Assembly (NCBI GenBank): GCA_964036665.1
Contig: OZ038533.1
Coordinates: 4,388,001 to 4,452,000 of the forward strand
Length of the DNA: 64,000 nt
Source: Gordius sp. MW1
Taxonomy: Eukaryota > Nematomorpha > Gordioida > Gordea > Gordiidae
Reading direction: 5' to 3'
The notes under the pieces are model-generated. The model was given only the letters and a program-made list of their open reading frames with translations. It was not told where the DNA came from and made no database searches. The number at the start of each line of letters is the position of its first letter. Position 1 is the first letter of the stretch. The translations under genes were made by a program, and so were the position numbers. Shown here piece after piece: positions 24,501-37,076 of this stretch.

Positions 24501-27500
24501 AAAACATGAACTTATTTTTCCCTTGTGCCACCTTTTTGTATTTTGCACCCGTCCCATCAAGAATAATTTTAAAATATTTACTCTATTGGCATCTAATTAC
24601 TCGCATATTTATAAAATAAAGCAAACATTTTAAATTAAACACTAGATTAAGGTTTTTTGTGAGGGCAAACTAAACTTCTAAACATATTTAAATTAATATG
24701 AAAAATTTTTACAAAAGAACGAGTTTGGTTATGATGCTAGGATATGTGTTTTGTAATTAAAAATCTTAATTAATTTTTATAAATTTATTATGATTTTTTA
24801 ATTTCTTCGCGAAGTATAGAAATTAATTAATATTTTGAGCAAAATTGGATGGCGGTTAAGGCTTCATAATTAGCTTACGTAAAAATTCTAACTTAAGACC
24901 TTGTTTAATACTTATGCAATGACCTTAAACTTAATTTTTTTGATTTGAGCCAATTTTTTTATGAAAGTTTCAAACTTAAGATCTCAAATTTTAGTAATTA
25001 TCCTAATTTAATCTTTTACGTGAAAATATAAAAAATATTTATAACCTGCAAAATTTATTTAAAATTAACAATTTAAAATAAATATTTTTACTTGAGCCAA
25101 TTAGGGAATAAGGCATTTTAACATTTTTATTTGTGTTTTTTTAGTTTTCAAATCTATAAATTGCATAACTATTAATAAATATTATTACTACCAATATTAA
25201 ATTCACAAAACAAAGTCGTCTTATGTTTCCTATTTTAAAAACAATCTTTAAACCCATCTTTAGTCGATAAGAATTTGTTTATAATAACCAACTACAATTT
25301 AGGCATTATTACCAGTATAAAACTCATACTATTTTTGACAATAATTTTTTAACCACAAATTTGATATATTATTTTAAAGAATACACTTTTGGCTAGGTGA
25401 AGATTTAAAATTAAAAAATATTTCCATAAATTAACGTTCAATTTTTGACATTGTATGATATGCAAAAATCCAAAGATCACACCAAATTCCAAACTGAGAC
25501 TCATCTCATCCAATGCCAAATCCACTAATAGCGACCCTCATAATTGGGCAAAGGCCACATCAAATTTTTGCCTTATTAACTTTTTCGCAAAGTATGAAAA
25601 TGTGGGTTGATAACATTATTCATGAAAAAATGAGGGCCGAATTATTTTTCAAGGTTTACCATATAATTAAATGCACTTCATCAGATTTCACCTTTGAAGC
25701 GCAAGGTTATTTTGATCACGTTTTTCCACCTCAATTTTATTTAGCCAGGATAGATATGCATTTTAATTTCAACAGTTTTCACTCTGATATTCATCTATCC
25801 CTTAAGAATTATCAGATTATGACATAAAATAATCTAAACAAATTTAAACTAAATGTTTTAGTATTATATTAAATGATTACATTTTCAGTTGAGTTTGTAT
25901 AAATGATTTGTATATTGTCTGTAAACCAAAATCAAATAAATATACCTAATTATGTTTATTTTCTAACGTTATTTTATTTCAAATTAAATATTTAATTTTC
26001 ATAATAATTACTAAAAGAGTCAATTAAATTTATTACATATGAGGGGCTAAATTTAGCTCACTCTTTAAAAAATAGACAGAAATTAATATAGGCGTAGCCA
26101 AGGGGGAGGGGGGCAGGCAGGGGCGGCTGCCCCTCTCTAAATCCAAAAATTTGTTGATATTCATTTAAATTATGGCTAAAATTTCAAAAAATTATCATTT
26201 TGCACCTCCCTAAATCATTTTTGCCCCCCTCTAATTCCAAAGCTGGCTACGCCCATGGAAATTAATATAGCAAATAATGAAAATTCACAGTCCTCTTTAA
26301 AGCTGTCAAATGTCAGAAAAGTTGATATTTTTATTGTAAAATGTGGGATCAACAAAGATTTACGCTAAGGATTTAATAGTAATAACGCTTTAAAGATATA
26401 ATGCTAAAATTTCAACCTAATTAATTTTGTTATCTCTGTTGTCTAGAGGTCATATTTCAAGCCATTAATCTTTCTTATAAAAAAGCAAAAAAAAATAATA
26501 AATCATTTTTTCCGCAATGCCAAAAGAACCTTTTATATTTTAAAAATAATTTATTTAGAGCGTATATTGTGTTTAGAGATTTTTACAATATGTGAAAGCC
26601 ATTTTCTATTTTCAAAAATGATTTATAAGTTGATACAGTCTTTAAGGCTATCTGTAACCTAAAGTTCTAAGAACTTTCAAAATTTTCAAGAACCGCTAAC
26701 TAAATTAATTGGCAATTAAACAATCTATTATTTACAAATATGGCCGCCACCCCACCCACACCCTTGCCTATTAATTTGGGATAGCTCATCTGCCATTGCT
26801 TATATTATTATTTGACCCAATTTCCCCCTCCTACCCCCTTGCCTTTCTATTTTGGCCTTGGAACCTTTAGTTACATCGTTAGGTTTTTATTATCAATATT
26901 AGATATCGATAAAAATGATCAATATGTATAATGGAAAATGCTGCGTTATTACGTTTATTAACATCATTTTAGAATATATTTTTTACCCTATTTTTTTCTA
27001 AAGTGTAATAATCGAATATTTTAAAGAATTTAATGGATTAGTTCGCTATTCCTCCCGAATTATAGGTATTTCAATATGAAGCTTTTTTATCATTATATAA
27101 TAATATTGATCGCTTTTACATGTATATAATAATGATTTAATATAAATAGTATTTTCTGCTCGACTATATCTCTATTTGTGCCTTTAAAGTGGTTGACAAA
27201 AATCATTAATCTTGATTTCTTTATTAAAATTGACCCTGCTATGTTATGGAATAAATAAAAGGCAAATTTTATTATCTGCTACACGTTGGCGTAGCTAGGG
27301 ATTAGAGGGGGGCAATAATGATTTAGGGAGGGGCAAAATGATCATTTTTTAAAATTTTAGCCTTTAATAAATTTCAACAATTTTTTGGATTTAAAGGGGG
27401 GCAACAGCCCCTCCCTGCCCCCCCCCCCCCTCCGGCTACGCCCATGATGCTACAGCAAAATTGATGGTGACAATAATATGCTATAAACCCTGACACTCGA

Positions 27501-30500
27501 GCGCTGCTTTTACTTCTTATCGGCCCGAGCCTAAATTCCTTATTTTTAATTTGTGCAATGGTTTGTTGGTTAGGCTCTGCCCCGGGCCGTATTCAAGCCC
27601 GAGGCCCGATTATTTCAATAAATTTTTTTCCGAACCTTACGAATGATATAGAAAAATATATTTTATCTTGAATTTACCTACAATTTATTTTGCTCATTTT
27701 TCCATTGACAATATATTTAAATTACCATTGCACTTTTGCTTTGCAGAGAGATACTGGTTAGACAACATCAATTGTCAGGGCAACGAAAACTTTTTATACC
27801 AATGCAATTCTAACGGTTGGGGACTGCACGATTGTTCAGTAGCAGAAGCTGCGGGAGTTGAATGTGTCCAACGCAGGGGCAACGAGCCCATAGTAACAGA
27901 ACCCTCCTCTAGGGGTTCTTTGACCACGATTGATGATCCATTTGCTCATGCACCCAGGAGAAGGATTCAGGTGTTATATGCTTGCTTGGCGATCTTGAAT
28001 TATTATTAGTACTGATAATTTTTAATTTGAAAGAACGTCAAAGAACTTAAGATGAAACTAGTTAAGGTTAGATTTTTATCAAGGGACTGAAAAATTATAT
28101 CAGATTTTTTATGATTGCACTAATATACAATGTTCTATTAGTAAAGATGGGCCCTCTATTATTTAAAAATATTCTTTGATTCCCTAGATTGCTTGATTAA
28201 AATATTAGTTGATTCTCATTTTTCGTTAAATGCCGTAAATCCTCTAACCTATGAAGATATATAATCTTTAAGATTTTAACATTATGCTAGGTGTAGGTAG
28301 GTCGTTTTCAATTATTCTAAATCTTTGCGAATAATTTAACGTTAAATTAGTTTTTTTTTAAATTTTTATCACAACCTTCAGAAGTTTTAAAACATAAATC
28401 TGATTTAATGTCAGTAAATAATCCTTGTTTCGGGATTAGAACAATCGGTTTTTATAACAGAACTTAACCTCCATTATGTTAAACTTAATTATTATTCACT
28501 TTGATTTGACTTTGGTTCGGCGATTTCCTAGATTTTAATCATTTACAACACTAAACCCCACCCTCAGGTCCAAACAGTAGACAATAATGATAAACAACGA
28601 TTTATTTAATTATTTTGTTTACACGCGCACAGGAGGTGATTCGAGATAGATCTCGTATGAGGGTGAGACTAGCAGGAGGCCGGGGGACCAATGAAGGTCG
28701 AGTTGAAGTGGACATACAAGGCAATAATCGCTGGGGTACTGTATGTGGCGATGGATGGATGCTATTAGAAGCTAACGTTACTTGTATGCAATTGGGTCTT
28801 GGATTTGCCCGCTCCGCTCCACAAGTATAAATGACCCATCAATAATACCACTTGGATTTCTTGCAATTTTTTGTTGTAGCCTTTTAAGATGGAAACTATT
28901 TCGCAAGTATTTATTACATGTTAAATTATCAATGAAACTCGCGTGATAATTTTAAATCGCATTTTAGAAGTGGTTGTTGGAGGTGTAAACATTTTTATAC
29001 GAAACTATAGAATTTGACAAGATCAAACATTGTTGGGGCCGGACATATTAAGTCTTAGTTTTTGTCGTTTTTGTCAAAATGCCATTTTATGGTCACTTAA
29101 TTTTAAAAAATATAAGCTCTTATTTATTAATAAGGATATTATTTCAATATTATTTCTACCTCGATTAAACCATTTCTAATCATTAAGATATGAAGTTAAA
29201 ATGCGTTAAAGAAATACCCTTTGAAACAAAATTAATAGAATCTTTAATGATCAATTTGGGTTATATATATTTGTTTATAATCCTTCTTTTATCCATTTTG
29301 CAATCTATTATATCTTGGCTAAATATATACTTTCATATAGAAATATTCTATACTATTTTGCTTCATTGAATTTTTTTTTTGTATTAAACGCAAAAGACAA
29401 ATATATATGGAGGTCGACCTGAAGATGTCGTAGTCAATGGGATTAGCTGTCGGGGAACTGAGAGAGATTTAGCTGATTGCGAATTCAAAGAGACGGCTGA
29501 GGGAAATGTTGAATGTCCCGGCGGAAATAATGTTGCCAGTGTCGTTTGTGGAGATGGTAATTCAACCCTTAATAAATTGAAAATACTGAGATTACTTTTC
29601 CGAATCTTGCTAGAAATATATTTTTCTTGTTACATTTTGCCACAAAGAAATGAAACTTATGTCACAATTTACATAAGATTTATGTCAATAATCTATTTTC
29701 GAAAATACTTTATCCATAGGCTAGTCCATAATTTTTGATTGTCTGTAAATAGTAATTAACTCTTGTTAAAAATTTTATAGCAAAAAAAAATTGTTAAAAT
29801 TGCTAATTTATATTAAAAAAAATAATGATTGCTTTTGTTTTAGCTTTACCAGATCTCATCCCAGACCCGGAGTTACTTCAGTCGACCGCATATATAGAAG
29901 ACCGACAAATGTTTTTCTTACGATGTGCCATGGAAGAAAATTGCTTAGCTAAATCCGCTTATGCCCTCGACACCAACGATTACAGTATATTATTATTCGT
30001 TCATTCATTCATCTGTTCATTCATATACATATGTTTATTTTTATAGTGTGGCCATATCTAACTCGTCGACTTTTGAGATTTACCAGTCGGATAATAAATT
30101 TGGGATCTGCCGATTTTAGGCCACACTTGCCAAAATACCTATGGGAATGGCATTCTTGCCATATGTAAATATCTTACTTATTTTTATATTAGTATCGAAT
30201 ACATTAATCAACACGTCACATAACTGATATTAATTGCTATCTAATTTATGCGCTTTATTTTTAAAAATCGTTATTAACGATGTCTATCTACCCAGAGATG
30301 ATATTTATGCTTAGTTAGCTCTAATTTATTTTCTGTTCGTCTACCTCGGTTATAGCCTTCAACTATTATACATCAAAATGGTTTCTAAGATTAAGCTTTT
30401 TTCATATGTTTTTAATACCTTACTATCGGCACTTTATCAAAGCCTTGACACTCACAATAAATATGTGATTTAAGTTAGTATTATAGAGATAGGTATAATT

Positions 30501-31470
30501 GGAAAGAGGACTAATATTATATTTTAGAAGATTTTTACTCTCATATTCAATATTTTTCTGAAAACTAATATTATAATTGGGATTTCTAACTTTTTCGACG
30601 TTATCAGGCATTACCATAGCATGGACGTATTTAGTCATTACGATCTCCTCGATCGAAGGGGTAGGAAGGTGGCGCAAGGTCATAAAGCAAGTTTTTGCTT
30701 AGAGGATAACGAATGCCAAAGGTATTCCACCCACAAATATAGATGCCAAAATTTCGGAGATCAAGGCATATCAGCTGGCTGTTCTGACGTATACGAACAT
30801 AACATAGACTGCCAGTGGGTTGATATAACTGATGTAGAGCCCGGTTATTATCAATTTAAAGTAAGTTTCGTGTTTCAATATCATTATAGTTACCAACGGG
30901 TTAAAAAATTATGTTGATTAAGATTGTTATAGCTATTAAACATTTTCTCTTCCACCCTCGAATTAAATTACTAAAAATATCAATAGTATTAGTATATCTA
31001 TAGTGAGTTTGCGAACAATGTCTCTCTTTTATTTTACATTTTGCTCGCTCTTTATGAATCTTTATAAATGTAAGCTAATAGTGTTTATATATTGTCCTGT
31101 TAAGCGAATAAACGGTTTATGATTTAAGACAATCTATATATCCAAGAAGTGCTGGACGACAACTTTTATAAATTTGTGCTAGGGTTTTTATAACAGTCAG
31201 TGTTGATCAAATCTCAGAATCTTTATATTTAGGAGTAGGTTCTCATTTGAATAAGAATGGCACAACTATTAAGCATTTACCGCCCTAGATATGCCATGAG
31301 CATCCTTTACGCGCGATATAACTTGCTAATTATCTTCATTTATTCAGGTCACGATAAACCCTGAATTAAAAGTGGCCGAACAATCTTACTCCAACAACGC
31401 CATAAGGTGTGATCTCCTTTATACCGGTCTTTACGTCAACGTCGATAATTGCACTCTAGGGGCACCCTAA
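21551..31470 (+). CDS. LOXL: Lysyl oxidase-like protein with two SRCR domains (LOXL2/3/4 type)
   Basis: Nine exons in phase: 21551-21825, 22281-22591, 27747-27970, 28633-28824, 29397-29556, 29844-29984, 30047-30164, 30608-30860, 31348-31470; 598 residues. Order: about 66 polar residues, a hydrophobic segment (about 67-86, ending TTTFAQ), an acidic/Gly-Ser linker, SRCR1 (about 136-235: [27 protein letters not shown]), SRCR2 (about 281-386: [19 protein letters not shown]), then the lysyl oxidase domain (388-598). Catalytic features: copper motif [13 protein letters not shown] with His473, 475 and 477; quinone-cofactor Lys500 ([10 protein letters not shown]) and Tyr536 ([13 protein letters not shown]). 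Family knowledge: these secreted copper amine oxidases deaminate peptidyl lysine and crosslink collagen and elastin-like matrix. Vertebrate LOXL2-4 carry four SRCR domains; two are seen in some invertebrate forms. The ATG sits one base after a possible 3' splice site (AG at 21548-21549), so an upstream exon is possible. The acceptor at 29397 (AAAAG) is weak. Confidence 0.94.
22603..22658 (+). promoter_or_regulatory. Cluster of octamer (ATTTGCAT) motifs in LOXL intron 2
   Basis: Four exact ATTTGCAT octamers (22603, 22625, 22640, 22651) and one with a single change (22614) lie in 56 bp, starting 11 bases after the intron donor. ATTTGCAT is the classic POU/Oct binding site. The spacing suggests small tandem duplications, so it may be a minisatellite rather than an enhancer. 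Confidence 0.4.
22896..23080 (-). repeat. AGAAGATAATAATAACC MITE remnant
   Basis: Shares GATAATAATAACC, AAGTGCCGC, TTAGCGCCATCTATTGGC and CGTTTTCGCTCTTAATAA with the complete element at 60372-60580, but lacks the second terminal repeat. It lies in LOXL intron 2. Confidence 0.5.
23545..23698. mobile_element. Palindromic MITE (GAAAACCATCTCGCC ends)
   Basis: About 45 bp at each end are inverted: GTCGAAAACCATCTCGCC at left against GGCGAGATGGTTTTCGGC at right, then ATTTAATGTCCCCC against GGGGGACATTAAAT. The whole could fold into one hairpin with a small GGTCCCCTGGGGGAC inner stem. No coding. It is immediately followed by a GGGCGTAGCCAG MITE. Confidence 0.65.
23710..23873 (+). mobile_element. GGGCGTAGCCAG MITE with perfect 8-bp duplication
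   Basis: Inverted ends CATGGGCGTAGCCAG and TTGGCTACGCCCATG; 164 bp, non-coding. Duplication GAAGTCGT at 23702-23709 and 23874-23881 identifies the family as hAT-type. It lies in LOXL intron 2. Confidence 0.8.
23882..26078. other. LOXL intron 2 interior, no feature supported
   Basis: About 2.2 kb of AT-rich intron. A 104-codon open frame (25513-25827) has no family resemblance and no adjacent splice or expression signal, so it is left uncalled. Confidence 0.35.
26087..26257 (-). mobile_element. GGGCGTAGCCAG MITE, reversed, with duplication
   Basis: Ends TATAGGCGTAGCCA and TGGCTACGCCCATG; duplication GAAATTAA on both sides (26079-26086 and 26258-26265). It lies in LOXL intron 2. Confidence 0.75.
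27284..27446 (+). mobile_element. GGGCGTAGCCAG MITE
   Basis: Left end TTGGCGTAGCTAGG, right end CCGGCTACGCCCATG after a C-run. Flanks CTGCTACA and ATGCTACA agree at seven of eight positions. It is the third copy of the family in LOXL intron 2. Confidence 0.7.
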
Positions 31471-32180
31471 CAAAATGGATGCCTTACCTATTTTTTTAGA
31501 CGCCATCCATAATACAACCGCGATTCAATTGCAAAACTAAGCCATTTACACGTTCACGTTCATAGCAATAATATCAACGACATGCAATGAAATCTCATCG
31601 ACCTTTACCTTCGAATTATAAACTAACTTATGTATATACGATATACCGTAATCATATATAAATACATATCCTTCTTACGACTTGCCATTGGCAAAAGTCA
31701 CGAGTTAATCTAGTCATGCAACCATTTTATAAGTTATTTATTAATAATATTGAGTCAGTAATCGCCGTTATTAATCGTTATTAATGTACATATAATAAGG
31801 ATCGTTAGATGCCTTTACATTGACAATTACAGGGCTAACGAGCCAACGATGTATAACATCGCGTTCTTAAACGAATAATCTATGCGTAACGTTATCATTT
31901 ATCGCCTACGTATTAATTAACATACAACAATACATATATGATATAGCTCGTTAAAGTTTGTATATAAAAATTATTTATTTTATATAAGTACACTTAAAAC
32001 ATTCAGTTTTGCCACGATTTAGCACGTTGTTATATGCGATCACGGAAAAATAAAATTAAATGATTAGCAATTTTTTTCCTATACCTGTTTGTCACACTTG
32101 GTGATCAGCTCCTTTAAGTAGTTTTTTTACGTATATCTGCACTTACCCAACTTCGCTTTAGCAACCTTTTAATCAAATAT
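31471..32180. other. LOXL 3' UTR and flank, no other gene seen
   Basis: AT-rich, stop codons in all frames, no repeat family recognised. The only signal is the AATAAA noted separately. Confidence 0.4.
32049..32054 (+). terminator. Candidate polyadenylation signal of LOXL
   Basis: First AATAAA hexamer downstream of the LOXL stop, about 580 bases away. The intervening AT-rich sequence has no other gene signal and would be the 3' UTR. Confidence 0.35.
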
Positions 32181-34550
32181 CTGTTTTATATTTTTATGTC
32201 AGCTTAGGTCCTTCTCTCTTTCGCTTACCTTCAATTGGCACCTTCTTTATACGATTTGGCAGGCGAATATCCTCCTCCCGTCTTCCCAGATAGCCAAACA
32301 TCCAATCTTCTTACAATTAACTTTCTCTAAAGCCGAACTACATTATCAATCTCTTGTATTCCGTTTGTGGTCCTTCTTGCTAATTATCCTGATCCATTCC
32401 AACATTCGAATCTCCAATGTAGTCAAGCTTTGATCTTCTTTTGCCTTAATCCCATGTCTCCGCTCCATACATTATTGTGGGCACAATCACAGTGCCATAT
32501 AATCGTCTTTTTACTGCTCAAACACCAGTCATAGATTTGCAGTTGAGTTTCTTTGTATTTATTTCCCCACCCTAAGCATATGTATTCATCTTTATCCCGA
32601 TTGACTCTAAGGCCATTGCTTTCAATCCGATCCATCCACACTTTCACCTGCTGCTAATTCCACATTTGAACCTGCGCACAGCACTATGTCATCCACAAAA
32701 AGCATTTTCCAAGGTGATACGCGTTTTAGGTCCTTAGATATCCATTCGATTATTGTCATAAAGAACAATAGACTTAGTGTCTATCCTTGATGCACATCGA
32801 CATTTAATCTTAATCGCTTTAATGTACCACTGGATCTCGGTACTTTGCTTTTTGTGTTACTATACATATCCTTTATTAACATTATATAAGCGTCGGATAC
32901 ACCATTGGAACTCAGGTTATCCCATAGCAACTGCCTTTAAATTTTATCTATTTCTCAAGATCAATGAAACACATATGAAAATCCTTCTGTTTTTCCTTAT
33001 ATAATTCCATAAGTCGCCTGAGACCAGTATTGCATCTGAAGTTGACTTTCCAGGCATGAACCCAAAATGTCGTTCTTTTTTCGAAGTTTAGCTTCTGTGA
33101 CCTTGTCCCACACCTTCGTTTCGTGATTCGTTAACTTTAACCCCCTATTCGTATGCACTCTTACATCTCCCTTCATTTTATATATTGGTATAACATGGAT
33201 TTTCCTTTACTTAACAGGCAACATACCATTTAAGGGCCTTAGCGTTTCAAAACCTTCCAAGTATATTATTAGGATCGCCGCTCTACCCAGCGTCAACCTT
33301 TTAAGCACTTGTTTAACCTCTTTTTATGTCACTTATAACTCTGGGTCATGTTTTTAATGAAGTGGCAAGGGTAGAATCATAATAAGAGACTCGTTTATTC
33401 AATACAAACGATTTTATATCAATAACTGCGAATATTTATATACAGACGATAAATTCATGTATTCAAAATAGGTAATTTGCATAAGGTGTATTTTCAAGTG
33501 TTACAAATAACGACGTGTATATTCAAATGACTAAATAACTGTCACTACAATGTTAATTACTTTCGCAATGGTCCGAAACCCATATTCATTGTTTAATAAA
33601 TCTTTATAGTATTCTTCCCAACGGTCTATGATCGGATGGTCTATAGTTAAGGTGTGGCTTCATTGCTCTTTACAGACTTAGATTTACCACATTCTTTAGG
33701 TTGCTTGCCCTGGTGCTTGCGATTTTGTAGATTATTCTATCCCCTTCTTGAGTAGTCAATTTGGCATTCGAATTCTCGTAAACATCTGCTCTAGCCTTAG
33801 TCACACAATGTTTTGCTTCATATTTAGCTCACTTATTCCACTCTTCTTTGTTCCCTGTTGCCTGACCATATTTTGCAAAACTTTATTCTCAACTTGACTA
33901 AGCGTTCCACTTCTCCGTGGCACAAAGTTCGTGCCACATCCAACTCTCTTTCCTTTTAGAACACATTTCGCTACTGATCATATCGTGTATTTCTACATAT
34001 AGCTAAGATTCTGATGCTCGTATATCTACAACCGTTTAATACTTGATCGTTGTAAACATCTTTCAAATTTAGTAGCCGGAACCATTTGATTTTCCCATTA
34101 GTCTATTCGGCCTTTGTGTCGCCTTGGATATGACATAGGCCATCACAGCAAATCTATATTAGGCTGCTATAGCCTCACCTAGTATAACCTTAAGATCCCG
34201 TACATTTTTTAATCCCTTTGAAATTGAGCGGAAGTCGATCTACCAAGACCGATTACCACTTTGTGATGGCCCAATCAAATGCCGCTAATTCCAATATTTT
34301 TACTCCTTCGTAGTTTTTCGAGCCGTGTCCATTTCCACCATGGGCCACCTGCTTTCGGAGCATAACCGCACGCTACATTAATCATTTTACCTTCTATGCA
34401 AAGTTTCAACATCATAAGTCGGCCACTTTTTTTGTATTTCAATGATTTTATTTCGCAGATGCGAAACTAATATGATCGCCTCGCCACGTCATTTTATGCG
34501 TTTCTAAGTCTTTGAAGTAAACGTTTCAAAAACGACCTTAAATTATAACA
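32180..34550 (-). mobile_element. Decayed RTE-type LINE
   Basis: On the minus strand, in order: endonuclease traces (INVACGYAPKAGG near 34390, then NGHGSKNYEGVKILEF), reverse-transcriptase traces (LFVDDIVLCAGSNVEL near 32690, then WMDRIESNGLRVNRDKDEYICLGWGNK and LQIYDWCLSSKK) and a distal part (MYGAETWD, then RIISKKDHKRN). This is the order and wording of RTE elements, which encode an AP endonuclease followed by an RT. Many frameshifts and stops are present; the longest surviving frame is 74 codons (32423-32647). It is locally less AT-rich than its surroundings. It cannot be active. Confidence 0.7.
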
Positions 34551-34599
34551 ATGGCTGGCATCGCTTTTCGAAATTTAGTCAACGGAGCGCGACACAAGG

Positions 34600-35120
34600 C
34601 CGGCAATTCATTCTCCTTGTCGTAAGGTTTGTGGCGAAGGTGTACCCCAAATAGCCAAAGCTCTGGGTAAGATCGGGTCCTCTCTAACTGGGGACAATTG
34701 AAAAGTGATATCCTGTACGGATTTATAGGATGAGATAAGGGGGAATAGAGATATTATTGCGAGTGAGCGAAGCTCTAAACCACCCGATTTGGTAGGGAGA
34801 GGCTTGTAGCCATTATGAGTATTAAATTTGATATCTAAAATAGATGTAAGATTGCTTGAATATTTTGAATAGTTCCGAATGCAAAAGCACTTGAAGAGCA
34901 TAAAATAATTTTTCATTATGTAAAAAGTGTGGTGTCAAGGTAGACACAACAAAATGTCTAATTTTGAGTTTAAAATTGCAGATTTTTCTCCAAGTATTTT
35001 GCGAGTCCAACAATTTGAGGTGCCACATAGCGTCTTTCTTGATTGCTAAAAAGGTGCAAGGTTAGGATATAAATAGTCAGGAGGCTGAAAGATTCGCATT
35101 TTGTCTCATTGAGCTTTATT
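34600..35120 (-). mobile_element. Second LINE fragment (distal RT region)
   Basis: Minus-strand frames contain WHLKLLDSQNTW, FYALQVLLHSELFKIF and LPTKSGGLELRSLA, which resemble the 'LLDAQNAF...LMYTLRTAPCF...LPVKNGGLGIRSA' region after the RT core of some LINEs. The frames are broken, and no YADD-type catalytic core is in the window, so this is a fragment. Its relation to the neighbouring RTE copy is unclear; the wording differs, suggesting a different clade. Confidence 0.5.
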
Positions 35121-35482
35121 CCAAATTCTATTGGAACTTAGGTTTGTAGAAAGTGTCGGTATAATTTTATCACATATTATTTTCAAAATGATCTTCAGAA
35201 ATATTCCCCCAATAGCGATAGGTATTAGGAGTTATCTGTTATTAGCTATTAATTTGACGCCAAACAAAATTGGTATTGTTTCAATATATCTAAATTGGTC
35301 ATTTTTGCATTATTTTTTTGTAAATATTTACGATGATGTCAAATGAGACGGTAAATATTCAATATCTATAAATATGGTTACATCTTAATAATTAATTTTT
35401 GAAAGGAAATCATCATGGTTCGCCATTCTGACAAATCCTCTATTTTTATAATGGTCTTTATCCTGCGCCACGCATCCTATTA

Positions 35483-37076
35483 TATAAAAAACTAGCTGTG
35501 CCCGGCCAAGCGTTGCTTTCGCTCAGTCCTTAAGTGGTTAATTAAGTATAAGCTATTAATAAGACTTATCTAAAATGGGGTCATATACGAAATAATTTAT
35601 AATGTGAAAGGTCCGAATGATTTTATGAACCCACTATTTTTAGTATATATTTATATAATAAGACAAACCAAATGCAAATTCTGTTTTAGTCATCAAATCC
35701 GACTAAAATTAAATGTTTTTGAAAAAATTGCTTATTAATGCTGTTACTTATTATACAATAATACCATTATTTTATTTTTCTAGTTAGCTGATTTATTTGA
35801 AATACAATTTTCTTTAATATAATAAAATAATTAATTGAAGGATGGATAATTATTAAAAATATGCTTCTATGATCGACCACGTGATAATAATGACAAAAAC
35901 TGCATAATTTAAATTTTATTTATTTAATTTAAATAGTCTGTTAAACCCCAATAATTTTAACCGTATACTGTAACATTTTTATTATACTTTTAAATATCTA
36001 ATTCGAGAAAACTTCAGCTTTGTATGTATGACGTCATTATTGTATATGCTGCTATAAATGAAACTGGACGGGAAATGTCAGATATTTTTAAAACAAAAAG
36101 GTATTTTAGGAGTCTGAAAAAGCTATTTTACCCCTGGCCTATCTGGGCATCTACGGCTAAATTTTCGCTCGAATCGGATCTGAAGTTTCAGAATTTAGCC
36201 CTTTTTTAAAACCAAAAGGCCGAGAAATGTCCGATATTTTTAAAACTAAAAGGAATTTTAGCAATCTGAAAAAGCTATTTTACACCAAGCCGCCCTGAGA
36301 ACCTAAGGGTAAAGTTTCGCGCGAATCGGGCCGGTAGTTTCAGAATTTATTCTCATTTAAATTCTCATTTAATAAAAATTAATGATAGATAAATAATGAC
36401 ATTTATATATAAATAGCATTTACTCAGAATAATCAACGTTTGACTATTTTATATTACATTTAAATTATATATACTTTCATCTTTCTCATTTAAAATATCT
36501 CATTTAATGATAATGAGAAATATTTATCTTCTTCACCTATATATATTCTCAAATAATCTATAATTTTATTTATTTCAGGTTAATTCATAAATTTTATGTT
36601 GTCACCGTTAAGAAAAGATGACGTTTAAGAAATTTAATTCATAAATTTTATGTTGTCTTGTCACCGTTAAAAAAAGATGACGTTTAAGAAATTTAATTCA
36701 TAAATTTTATATTGTCACCGTTAAGAAAAGATGACGTTTAAAAAATTTAATTCATAAATTTTATGTTGTCACCGTTAAGAAAAGATTACGTTTTACAAAC
36801 TACTATAAGTGATATACTTTTACTACAGAACTGTCTGTATATTCAAATTTTCAACGAACGGGAGGAGGTGCGTTTGATTGACATTTTATTGAACGTCAAA
36901 ACGCATAAAACCCAATATTTCGAAAACTAAAAGGAATTTTAGGATTCTGAAAAAGCTATTTTACCCCTGGCCGCCCTGGAAACCTAGGGGTAAATTTTCG
37001 CGCGATTCGGACCGGTAGTTTCAGAATTTAGCCCTTACATACATATATACATACACTTTACTTTATATATATAGAT
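35483..37076 (+). repeat. RTE/SINE-like dispersed repeat with repeated tail
   Basis: Begins AACTAGCTGTGCCCGGCCAA and ends TTAGCCCTTACATACATATA plus an (ATAT)n-AGAT tail, ends commonly seen in RTE-related SINE/LINE families of invertebrates. The pre-tail block (GAAAAAGCTATTTTACCCCT, then GTTTCAGAATTTA) occurs three times (about 36100-36210, 36245-36345, 36925-37035). No long frame exists. A reversed fragment of the same block is in Helentron-like copy B. Confidence 0.5.
36581..36796 (+). repeat. 54-bp minisatellite, four units
   Basis: Four units begin TAATTCATAAATTTTATGTT at 36581, 36635, 36694 and 36748. The second unit is 59 bp through a TTGTC duplication. Each also carries CACCGTTAAGAAAAGATGAC. 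It lies inside the RTE/SINE-like repeat. Confidence 0.75.

Noticed and set aside
25513-25827. 104-codon open frame in LOXL intron 2
   Set aside because: No recognisable family, no start context or splice support, and such lengths occur by chance; left uncalled.
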